A stretch of DNA of 64,000 nucleotides, from NCBI RefSeq assembly GCF_002368035.1, contig NZ_AP018224.1, positions 124,001-188,000 of the forward strand, given 5' to 3'. This stretch comes from Nostoc linckia NIES-25 (lineage in GTDB: Bacteria; Cyanobacteriota; Cyanobacteriia; Cyanobacteriales; Nostocaceae). Every line of letters starts with the position of its first letter. The first letter of the stretch is position 1. Under the pieces are notes generated by a model that was not told where the DNA came from, did not search any database, and worked only from the letters and a program-made list of their open reading frames with translations. Positions 44,634 through 51,839 of this stretch are shown one piece after another. The position numbers and the translations under genes are program-made.

Positions 44634-45340
44634 AGGCTTGTCCCTGGTGGTAAACCCAATTGGTTGTCACAATCAGTAGTAATTGCTACTAATGGAGTAT
44701 CAGTTTGCATCACTTGTTGAGTTAGCACATAGCTGATTTGCTCAATCTCTATTTCTGTTAGTGATAGGCTACTGGGGTGGCGAAATGGATGTATCCAAGC
44801 GACGTTATCTGCAAATGCTTTACTGATTTCATTTTCTGTGACAATTCCCCAGCTAATTCCTCTGTTTTGCCAGTAACGACGCTCTATTTCCAATTTCTCT
44901 AATACCCGTATTGATGACAATTTTTCTTTTGGTTTTACTGTCCGAGCTTGTTCTGTGACTCCTATTGATTGGCCAAGTGTCACTACAAAATCCGTTGTCA
45001 TGACAATTGGGTCTTTTGTTCGCGGATTGGCTGGGTGTCGGATATTCAATTGCTGGGCAATTTCTTGTGTCTCTTCTAAAGGCAGTAATGGGTACTGTTC
45101 TCGAATATCTGTAACTAACACTGACCAATCAAGAAGATAAAAGTAGCGCAGCTCTAACTGGCTAAATAATTCATGCACTCGGTCGGTTGTCCAACCTTTG
45201 ACGCGGCTTGATACTCCAACAGATGGGACATCCCGGACTACCAGCCACGGCTTGTAATCACATCCTTTACCTTGCCCAAAACCCTGGCTGATATGCTCCT
45301 CAATGTCAGTTGCGTTGAGTAAGCGTTTGCGCTTAACCAT
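44525..45340 (-). CDS. tnsA: TnsA-type endonuclease
   Basis: 271 residues. TnsA features: VHELFSQLELRYFYLLDWS with the catalytic Glu, IVMTTDFVV with the Asp, TVKPKEKL with the Lys, and EIERRYWQNRGISWGIVTENEI, a hallmark of the family. TnsA cuts the 5' ends, so with TnsB this element should move by cut-and-paste rather than by cointegrates. The gene begins 96 bp inside the right-end TnsB sites. Confidence 0.88.
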   Translation of the reverse strand: MVKRKRLLNATDIEEHISQGFGQGKGCDYKPWLVVRDVPSVGVSSRVKGWTTDRVHELFSQLELRYFYLLDWSVLVTDIREQYPLLPLEETQEIAQQLNIRHPANPRTKDPIVMTTDFVVTLGQSIGVTEQARTVKPKEKLSSIRVLEKLEIERRYWQNRGISWGIVTENEISKAFADNVAWIHPFRHPSSLSLTEIEIEQISYVLTQQVMQTDTPLVAITTDCDNQLGLPPGTSLCGLFAVGWLQIPLSRQDEHQQLFTTTYGVIGKVDK

Positions 45341-45435
45341 GTTTGTTGACCCTGAAATTTCTCACTCAGGGATGCTAAGAGTGCAACGCCTCCGAGTGTT
45401 CATCTCAGATTACTTCTATTTGTACCCGTTAATTT

Positions 45436-45497
45436 AAGACTTTATTTTAAATTTCAAGACTTTATTTTAAATTTTAGAACTTTATTCTAAACGTACA
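45436..45497 (-). repeat. Tn7-like right end with three tandem TnsB-type sites
   Basis: On the + strand AAGACTTTATTTTAAA at 45436-45451 and 45456-45471, and the variant AGAACTTTATTCTAAA at 45476-45491, exactly 20 bp apart, then CGTACA to the end at 45497. The tnsA start is about 100 bp inside this end, as in Tn7, where the tns genes read away from the right end. Confidence 0.82.
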
Positions 45498-45520
45498 AGT
45501 CCACATTTTTTCTTAGGCAT
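45498..45520 (-). pseudogene. Detached 5' end of the gene split by the Tn7-like element
   Basis: On the minus strand ATG (45520) begins seven codons (MPKKKCG) and two bases of an eighth, CT, cut by the transposon end. The frame continues at 40081 when one AGTCC copy is removed. Its operator lies directly upstream at 45532-45573. Confidence 0.78.
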
Positions 45521-45531
45521 GGGTTATCGTT

Positions 45532-45573
45532 TTTGTTCTAGTTACTTTTATAATTTTATATAGCTAGAACAAA
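45532..45573. promoter_or_regulatory. Palindromic operator, copy 2, between divergent genes
   Basis: TTTGTTCTAG (45532-45541), 22 bp, then CTAGAACAAA (45564-45573): same arms and same spacing as the copy at 38811. It sits between the ancestral start of the split gene on the minus strand and the small gene at 45581 on the plus strand, so it could control both. Confidence 0.65.
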
Positions 45574-45580
45574 GAGGCTT

Positions 45581-45775
45581 ATGGGCGAGATAAACGATGT
45601 TAGAATTTTTGCGCCTGAGCAAGATATTGCGTCGTGGCAGTCGTTGTTTGAGAAGATGGAAGCGCAGGGACTGGTTGAAATTGTCCAAAAACCAGATAAA
45701 TTTTATGAAGTCAGGGGAAGTGAGAAACTTAAACGAGGGTATTTCAAGATTAAGCTGTTGCGCTGTGATTTGTAA
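45581..45775 (+). CDS. Small hypothetical protein
   Basis: 64 residues from ATG 45581, with an AGAGGC sequence before the start. It reads like a folded domain (SWQSLFEKMEAQGLVEIVQK, FYEVRGSEKLKRGYFKI) and could be a winged-helix or small regulator; no family recognised. The divergent operator immediately upstream makes a regulatory role possible. Confidence 0.5.
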   Translation: MGEINDVRIFAPEQDIASWQSLFEKMEAQGLVEIVQKPDKFYEVRGSEKLKRGYFKIKLLRCDL

Positions 45776-46244
45776 AAACAAATGAATAAAATTACTCTTC
45801 TCTAAAAATAAGATTAGAAATTATGTCAGAATACATTCGTCAAAATAGTTAGAAAAAATAAGTGTAAGTTGACAAATCAAACTATTAATTATCCCTGTTA
45901 TGTCACTCTCGGAAAACAATAATTGAAGCAAGATTCTAAACTTTTGATTTAATCAAGCTTTCAGCCTTTATTTTCTAACAGAAACTAAAATTTATAGCCA
46001 AAATCCGAAAGTTAAAGCTCTGAAAGGCTTCCAGCGATTGGGTTATCCTAAAATGACACAACAGGGTTATACTGAGGTAATTCTGTATTCTGGCTCTTGG
46101 CTTATGAGTGCTGAATTCTTACCATATTAAGAGAAAATCATTGCTGACTTGCCACCAATTTTACAATTGTATTTTTTTATGTCACAAGAAAGTAAAATTA
46201 TAGAATTAGCTAACTATTTTTGAAACAAAATTTAACTTTTGATT
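45776..46244. other. Intergenic stretch with no supported gene
   Basis: About 470 AT-rich bases. Only very short frames, none convincing; no hairpin or repeat that I can support. It presumably holds the promoter of the two broken small genes that follow. Confidence 0.35.
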
Positions 46245-46583
46245 ATGTGCATAGATGAAACGATAGCATCTGATATTAAAGAAGCTGTAGCTAGGGTTTC
46301 TTGCTATTTAGATGATTTTGGCAGTCATATTAGCCATTTAGATTTTTCAATTGAAAATTTAGAAGACTTAAAAGAATAATTTGCAGAAGGAACTGATAAA
46401 GATTCAATCGATACTTATTTGTACATTGCATTATCCCGAATAAAATCTACTAAAAATCGACTAGAGGAAGATATTAAAATTATTAAAAGTTACTTGACTT
46501 ATTTTATTGAATCCTCCAGTAAAATACCTGAATTTACTTACGATTATGAAAAAAATAAAATTAAAAATAGACAAAAAAAATAA
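46245..46583 (+). pseudogene. Small helical gene with one in-frame TAA
   Basis: From ATG 46245 the frame reads 44 codons, meets TAA at 46377-46379, and continues open in the same frame for 67 more codons to TAA 46581. Both parts have a similar charged helical composition (YLDDFGSHISHLDF; SIDTYLYIALSRIKSTKNRL). A single change of CAA to TAA would explain it. The next gene starts five bases later. No family recognised. Confidence 0.55.
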
Positions 46584-46754
46584 AAGTTATGCCTAAAAAA
46601 GATGTCTGGGTAGTATTTGGTCACTTTCTAGATTTAAATTACTATTACGTATCAAATACTGAATGGACTTTTGAAATAGAAGAAGCTTGCTTATTTAAAA
46701 GGAGAGCGAAAAATTTCGGGGGAGATGAGGGACAAGACGCGGTAAGATGACTCA

Positions 46755-47408
46755 ATGATTGATCCGGCTGAAAGAGTCATATATCAATTAAAGGTAGTGC
46801 TGTTGGGCATTAGCCCAATGATTTGGCGACGGGTAAAAGTGAGTAGCGACAGCACAATAGAAGACTTGCATTACACGATCCAACTGGCAATGGGGTGGGA
46901 AGATATTCACCTCCATCATTTCATCATCCACGGTAAGCAGTACGGGATTATCCAACCAGGGGGAACAATATTTAGCGATCGCGCCTGTGAAGTAAAACTC
47001 TCGTCCCTTGGGTTGAGAGAGAAAGAAAAGTTTTTATACGAATATGACTTCAGTATCTGCCCATTAATGGGTGCATGGCGTTATTGGTGGCGGCATCAAA
47101 TCAGAGTAGAAGCAATACTTACTCCAGATTCAAACCAAACTTACCCAATCTGCACTGACGGTAAGGGTGTTTGTCCCCCAGAGAACTGTGGCGGTCCTTG
47201 GGGCTTCATGAAAGCAAGGGAAGAGTTTTTTCTTTGGGACGTATTAGAGCGTTTTGCTTTAATGTTGGAGAACAAGAAGATTGACATGGATAGAGAAGAA
47301 GCCAGCAAAATACTAACTTGGCTATTGGTTTATCAAAACCGCTTCGACCGTCAGAAAGTCAACCAAAATCTACTAAAATACGCTACTGGAGTCAGGGAGT
47401 TGATGTAA
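46755..47408 (+). CDS. pRiA4b ORF-3/TnpR-like protein of the ISKra4-like element
   Basis: 217 residues matching the PF07929 type seen with IS1096 and pRiA4b: YQLKVVLLGISPMIWRRVKV, then the LHYTIQLAMGWEDIHLHHF motif and CPPENCGGPWGF. It accompanies transposases but its role is not established. It starts 54 bases inside the left inverted repeat and ends 17 bases before the transposase start. Confidence 0.82.
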   Translation: MIDPAERVIYQLKVVLLGISPMIWRRVKVSSDSTIEDLHYTIQLAMGWEDIHLHHFIIHGKQYGIIQPGGTIFSDRACEVKLSSLGLREKEKFLYEYDFSICPLMGAWRYWWRHQIRVEAILTPDSNQTYPICTDGKGVCPPENCGGPWGFMKAREEFFLWDVLERFALMLENKKIDMDREEASKILTWLLVYQNRFDRQKVNQNLLKYATGVRELM

Positions 47409-47425
47409 TTGTTCAAGGGGATAGT

Positions 47426-48847
47426 GTGAAATTTAAAATCCAAGTAATTGTTGAATCAGAATCAGGAGAAACCCAATTAATTCAAGAAATTTTACAAATT
47501 GAAAAGGGTAATCTACAGCCTGAAAACTTAGGACTAACGCTAGCTCAAGGCAAAGAATTATTGCTTCAGACACAACGCAGCATAGTTAATCAACAAATAG
47601 CTCTATATCAAAAACAGCAAGAATTATGCTCACATTGTGGCAAAAAGTTATTACATAAAGATAAGCGGACAATCACGCATAGGACACCTTTCGGCAAACT
47701 AAAATTGCAATGTCAGCGATTATTTAACTGTGCCTGTAGCGAGCAAACAACTCGTAGTTTTAACCCAGTAGCAAACCTACTAAAAGAGCGTACATCACCC
47801 GAATTGCTCTACCTAGAATCAAAATTTGCATCCCTAATGTCTTATGGACTGTCTAGCAAATTATTACAAGAATTACTACCAGTAGAAGGAGAAATAAACG
47901 CTACATCTATACGGAACAATCTACACTCACTTGGTAAGCGTTTGGAATCGGAGTTACCAGAAGAAGTAGGAATGTTATACGAGGGTTGCCAGAGAGACTG
48001 GGATAGGCTTCCCAGACCAGATTTACCGTTGGTAGTAGGGATGGATGGAGGATATGTTCGTTTCTATGACAGGAAAAATCAAACAGCAGGTCAATTTCAA
48101 GTTATTGCAGGTAAGAGTATAAAAGCTGACGGTACATCTAAGCGTTTTGGGATGGTTTATTGTTACGATACCAAACCGCAACGCCGTATATTTGAGGTGC
48201 TAAAATCTCAAGGGATGCAAATGAACCAACAGGTCACATTTTTATCAGATGGTGAAGAAAGTATTCGTGACCTACAGTATTATCTGAACCCTAATGCAGA
48301 ACATATACTCGATTGGTTTCACATCACAATGCGGATCACTGTGATGAAACAAATTGCCAAAGGTATCACTAAAGAAGATGTAGAAACAGGTATTTCGAGC
48401 GAATCTATCCAAAAAGATTTGACCTCTTTAAAGTGGTATTTGTGGCATGGGAATGTATTTAAAGCATTATCAAAAATTGAAGATTTAATGGATAGTGCCT
48501 GTGCATTAGCTTCAGATGATTATGATACTGAACCAAGCCTGGAAGCAGAAAAACTCTCTGACTATTTAGAGGAATTTGAAACTTACATCTCAAATAATGG
48601 TCAGTATATTCCAAATTATGGCGAACGCTACCGGAATGGAGAACGTATTTCTAGCTCGTTTGTAGAATCTACCGTCAATCAAGTGATTAGCAAACGATTC
48701 GTTAAAAAACAACAGATGCGGTGGACTCCAGAAGGAAGTCATCTCTTAATCCAAGTCCGAACTAAAGTTTTAAATGATGAGTGGGTTGGCAAATTCCAGC
48801 AATGGTATCCCGGATTTAAGGTCGATAGCGAACTGGCAATACGCTAA
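47426..48847 (+). CDS. ISKra4-family transposase
   Basis: Start taken as GTG 47426 (VKFKIQVIVESES), preceded by CAAGGGG; the open frame begins earlier, overlapping the previous gene. 473 residues with a zinc-type start (CSHCGKKLL, then CQRLFNCAC), the first Asp in VVGMDGGYVRF, the second in FLSDGEESIRDL and the Glu in SSSFVESTVNQVISKR. Intact and flanked by perfect ends, so likely functional. Confidence 0.85.
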   Translation: MKFKIQVIVESESGETQLIQEILQIEKGNLQPENLGLTLAQGKELLLQTQRSIVNQQIALYQKQQELCSHCGKKLLHKDKRTITHRTPFGKLKLQCQRLFNCACSEQTTRSFNPVANLLKERTSPELLYLESKFASLMSYGLSSKLLQELLPVEGEINATSIRNNLHSLGKRLESELPEEVGMLYEGCQRDWDRLPRPDLPLVVGMDGGYVRFYDRKNQTAGQFQVIAGKSIKADGTSKRFGMVYCYDTKPQRRIFEVLKSQGMQMNQQVTFLSDGEESIRDLQYYLNPNAEHILDWFHITMRITVMKQIAKGITKEDVETGISSESIQKDLTSLKWYLWHGNVFKALSKIEDLMDSACALASDDYDTEPSLEAEKLSDYLEEFETYISNNGQYIPNYGERYRNGERISSSFVESTVNQVISKRFVKKQQMRWTPEGSHLLIQVRTKVLNDEWVGKFQQWYPGFKVDSELAIR

Positions 48848-49012
48848 AGTCTTATGCTTTAAAAAACGCAAATCAGTGTAATTAAATTTACTTTATAGTC
48901 ACAGATTTCTGTAGAAGACTGGCTTGGTTTTTATGTCTTTGTGCTTACCAACTTTCGTGTCTAAGTTGGTAAAATCAGCTCGTATACCCCAAGCTTTTTA
49001 GGAGTTTGGGTC

Positions 49013-49645
49013 ATGGTCAAGCAGCTCCTCCAACTACCGAAAGTTGGTAAAACTCAAAAAGGAGAGCGTCAGTCGCCTAACTCTCACAAATACTCAGAGG
49101 TTAGGACTAGGGAGCATTTGTTACCAGAAGAAGTCGAGGCGATGCGGTCAGTTATCAAAAAATCCAAGGGTCGCCATGCTCATCGAGACTCAACCCTAAT
49201 TTTGTTGATCTATCGTCACGGATTGCGAGTGGCAGAGGTGGCATCTCTGCGCTGGGAACAAATAGATTGGAATGGTGGTACAATTTACGTGAAGCGGGTT
49301 AAAAAAGGTACTCCATCTACTCATCCTCTTTACTCTGAGGAAATTCGTTCTCTCCGCAAGCTTCAAAGAGATTATCCTGCTAGTCCCTACGTTTTCCAGT
49401 CTTCTCGACATGGCCCGTTGGCACATGATACGATCGCCGGCATTGTTGAACGGGCTGGTGAGTTAGCTGGTCTACCTTTCCGAGTCCATGCTCATATGCT
49501 AAGGCATGGAACGGGCTATTATTTGGCTAATCGAGGTATTGACACTCGGACAATTCAGAGTTACCTGGGACATAAAAACATTCAGCACACAGTTCGTTAC
49601 ACCGAACTTGCATCTACTAAATTTCAAGGTCTTTGGGATGATTAA
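49013..49645 (+). CDS. Tyrosine recombinase (FimB/FimE-like)
   Basis: 210 residues. The catalytic set is complete: Arg in YRHGLRVAEVASLRW, the Lys in the beta-hairpin region (VKRVKKGTP), HMLRHGTGYYL (HxxR), and HKNIQHTVRYTE with His and the nucleophilic Tyr. It is short, like the catalytic domain of FimB/FimE. Unusually it lies inside the ISKra4-like element, ending six bases before its right inverted repeat, so it moves with it. It could resolve dimers or invert DNA. Confidence 0.85.
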   Translation: MVKQLLQLPKVGKTQKGERQSPNSHKYSEVRTREHLLPEEVEAMRSVIKKSKGRHAHRDSTLILLIYRHGLRVAEVASLRWEQIDWNGGTIYVKRVKKGTPSTHPLYSEEIRSLRKLQRDYPASPYVFQSSRHGPLAHDTIAGIVERAGELAGLPFRVHAHMLRHGTGYYLANRGIDTRTIQSYLGHKNIQHTVRYTELASTKFQGLWDD

Positions 49646-49878
49646 TGCCCATCTCCCCCGAAATTTTTCGCTCTCCTAAAACCAAGGAATTAGCCGAAAG
49701 CACAGTAGGTAGGCTAAAAACTTATGAGAAAAAGAATCTGGACTTTCACGGAATCAACCCAGATAGCTTGTCTGTTGAACGCACCCGCCTTGAAGTTAGC
49801 GAATTTCTACATTTTACGGCTTAATTTACCTCTAATAAATATAAACGCAAAAAATTGTACTTTTGATGGTTAGACACC

Positions 49879-50003
49879 CAATACTTGTCGGTTAAGGGGA
49901 AAAGGGGAAGGGGAAAAGGGAAAGAAAAAACCTTTAACCCTTCCCCTTTAACCTTTTCCCCAAACCAAATTCTGAGTTCAAAATGCTTAACCGAGTAGTA
50001 TTG
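49879..50003. repeat. MITE-like palindromic repeat (125 bp)
   Basis: Ends CAATACTTGTCGGTTAAG and, on the other strand, CAATACTACTCGGTTAAG; the interior is a strong imperfect palindrome rich in GGGGAAAAGG and its complement. The 10-bp duplication GTTAGACACC flanks it (49869-49878 and 50004-50013). No coding capacity. It looks like a non-autonomous element; similar repeats occur in Nostocales. Confidence 0.75.
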
Positions 50004-50105
50004 GTTAGACACCAATCATCAGTGAGAGGTTAGAATAAAGTGCCTTTTGTCAATCAGTTAAAATACTCAAAATATTCTTAATAAGAATGATAATCGTATT
50101 GAGGG

Positions 50106-50144
50106 TAGGGGGAGGAGGTGAGCGACGCTCACCTCCTCCCCCTA
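50106..50144. other. Perfect hairpin in the leader of the IS4-like transposase
   Basis: Arms TAGGGGGAGGAGGTGAGCG at 50106-50124 and its exact complement at 50126-50144 around a single-base loop; outside, GATAATC and GATTATC extend the stem with interruptions. It lies 140 bases before the transposase start and could block read-through into the transposase from outside promoters. Confidence 0.7.
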
Positions 50145-50283
50145 TATTTGATTATCATTATCTTTAATATGTTTAACTACTTTTATAGGAGATGAAAAAG
50201 TATTGTAACGACATAGAAAGTGGGCAGCATTGTTAGGTAAATTCAATTATCAAATGAGGTAATGAAAAGTTTGGTCTGCCATT

Positions 50284-51591
50284 ATGCCCAAGCGACAAAA
50301 ACAAAACTCTGACCACGCGCACAAACATAATACTCCTACTATAGATAATGAGGCAATTTCTCAACAATTAGAAGCGTTGTTGACTCCAGCTATTTTTGCT
50401 CAACAAAAATATTACAAACAGTTAGGATTACGAGATAGAATTTTGAACTTATCGTTCATGGTGGCAGCAGTACTAACACTATTATGGAGACAAGTTCCTG
50501 GAGTACAAGAGTTAAATCGCCTTTTGGCAAGAGAAGGTTTCTTATGGTGTCATGTAACTAAAGTTGCTCAACAATCGCTTTCTCAAAGGTTTTTGGAATT
50601 TCCTGCTGAATTATTTGAGCGGGTCTTTAAAGATTTACTACCTCAGTTACAATTAAATTGGCAGCAACGGCTTAAGCGACCACTGCCAGATAGTGTTAAG
50701 TTTGCACGGGCGAATTTTGAACATATTTGGATAGCTGATGGCTCCACATTAGAAGCATTATTTCGCAAGCTCAAAAGCCTGGAAGACTTAAAAACAGGAC
50801 AGTTAGCCGGGAAAATTTGTACAGTTATTGATTTGGTAACTCGTTTACCCGTCGAAGTTTGGTTTCACACTAATCCAGCAGCATCGGACACTAATTTTGA
50901 ATCGGCATTATTAAATTTACTGACTGCTAAAACTCTGATTTTACTTGACAGAGGTTTTTATCATTTCCAATTTTTACAACAACTTATTAACCAAGAAATT
51001 CATTTTATTACTCGTTTAAAAGCCAAAGCATCTATTAAGTACTTAAAGATTTTCAGCTATGACCATTCAGTTAAGGACAGATTAATTCAACTTGGCACTG
51101 TTCGTCGTGGCGCACCAGTACTCAATTTACGCTTAATAGAAATTAAGGTTGGAAAAACTAGCTATTCTTATGTTACTTCTGTCCTCGATCCACAAATATT
51201 ACCTCCTTATGTTGTGGCAGATTTATACCGACGAAGATGGAGAGTTGAAGAAGCTTTCTACACAGTAAAACGCTTGCTCGGGCTATCTTATTTATGGACT
51301 GGTTCTATTAATGGTATCAAGCTACAAGTCTGGGCTACTTGGTTATTTTATGCTGTTTTAGTTGACTTGGGAGATGCGGTTGCAGACGAGTTATCTCTGC
51401 CATTTGACCGCATTTCTTTGGAGATGATATTTCGCGGTTTGTACCATTTTAGTGTCGCAAATGGCAAAGGCAAAGCGGATGACCCGATTAAGTACTTCGC
51501 TGCCCCAGAGAATCAAGACTTAAGCGTGGTTAAATATCTCCGAAAGCCAGTCTCAAAGCTGGATTTATCGCCTTTTCCTGCACCCTCTTGA
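50284..51591 (+). CDS. IS4-family DDE transposase
   Basis: 435 residues. First Asp in IWIADGSTLEALF, second in LILLDRGFYHFQFL, then the family's YRRRWRVEEAFYTVKRLLGL with the Glu (Y-(2)-R-(3)-E-(6)-K). The frame is complete between matching ends with an intact target duplication, so a recent insertion is likely. Confidence 0.88.
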   Translation: MPKRQKQNSDHAHKHNTPTIDNEAISQQLEALLTPAIFAQQKYYKQLGLRDRILNLSFMVAAVLTLLWRQVPGVQELNRLLAREGFLWCHVTKVAQQSLSQRFLEFPAELFERVFKDLLPQLQLNWQQRLKRPLPDSVKFARANFEHIWIADGSTLEALFRKLKSLEDLKTGQLAGKICTVIDLVTRLPVEVWFHTNPAASDTNFESALLNLLTAKTLILLDRGFYHFQFLQQLINQEIHFITRLKAKASIKYLKIFSYDHSVKDRLIQLGTVRRGAPVLNLRLIEIKVGKTSYSYVTSVLDPQILPPYVVADLYRRRWRVEEAFYTVKRLLGLSYLWTGSINGIKLQVWATWLFYAVLVDLGDAVADELSLPFDRISLEMIFRGLYHFSVANGKGKADDPIKYFAAPENQDLSVVKYLRKPVSKLDLSPFPAPS

Positions 51592-51839
51592 CAAATGTGC
51601 GATTACCTTAACCTCTCACGGATGGACACCAATAGACAAAACAATTTTTTATGCCCTACAAATCCACAAATAGCCGCCCCCAAATTCACATCCAGCTAGA
51701 CAAAGAACCTGGATTGCTAGACGAAATTTTTAAAACCTAAACTGTTTAGTTTGCACTTTGTGACAACTTCGCCAACAGTGTCTTCGCCAGTCCTACCCCT
51801 AATTTTGAGTAGATTAAATTCTCTGTACTAGCAGATTTA

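Larger units (their letters stand above)
40087..45497. mobile_element. Compact Tn7-like transposon with exact ends and AGTCC target duplication
   Basis: Ends TGTACGTTTA (40087 inward) and its inverted counterpart ending at 45497. AGTCC flanks both sides (40082-40086 and 45498-45502), the 5-bp duplication typical of Tn7. Repeats around AATAAAGTC, presumed TnsB sites, lie at 40093-40108, 40161-40176 and 40216-40231, spread out as at a Tn7 left end. The right end has three in tight tandem, 20 bp apart, at 45436, 45456 and 45476. Only tnsA, tnsB, tnsC and tniQ are inside (5411 bp); no CRISPR array, cas gene or cargo is seen. Confidence 0.92.
46701..49676. mobile_element. ISKra4-like element with three genes
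   Basis: Perfect 26-bp terminal inverted repeats (46701-46726 and 49651-49676, starting GGAGAGCGAAAAATTTCG) and a 5-bp target duplication TAAAA (46696-46700 and 49677-49681). Inside the 2976 bp are a pRiA4b ORF-3-like gene, an ISKra4-type transposase and a tyrosine recombinase, all on the plus strand. Confidence 0.9.
46589..49824 (+). pseudogene. 84-residue gene interrupted by the ISKra4-like element
   Basis: ATG 46589 opens a frame (MPKKDVWVVFGHFLDLNYYY) that runs to 46700, where the element begins. Removing the element and one TAAAA copy continues the frame at 49682 (KTKELAESTVGRLKTYEKK) to TAA 49822-49824, an intact 84-residue protein. Function unknown. It directly follows the gene with the in-frame TAA, so both genes of this small operon are damaged. 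Confidence 0.72.
50017..51624. mobile_element. IS4-family insertion sequence with 9-bp duplication
   Basis: Inverted ends beginning CATCAGTGAGAGGTTA and CATCCGTGAGAGGTTA at 50017 and 51624, with the direct repeat GACACCAAT at 50008-50016 and 51625-51633. Its left duplication overlaps the right duplication of the MITE, so it landed there after the MITE. One transposase gene inside. Confidence 0.88.

Noticed and set aside
40087..45497. A CRISPR-associated (CAST) transposon
   Set aside because: No Cas12k or Cascade gene and no repeat-spacer array lies between the exact ends; the space between genes is filled with TnsB sites only.
49821..50015. A minus-strand frame across the MITE
   Set aside because: Low-complexity product read through the palindromic repeat; not a gene.
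50106..50144. A stand-alone MITE or terminator
   Set aside because: It lies inside the IS4-like element with no own target duplication and no T run, so it is treated as part of that element.
51650..51740. A 29-codon frame (MPYKSTNSRPQIHIQLDKEP) after the IS4-like element
   Set aside because: Too short and without context; it may be a fragment of a former gene but cannot be supported.
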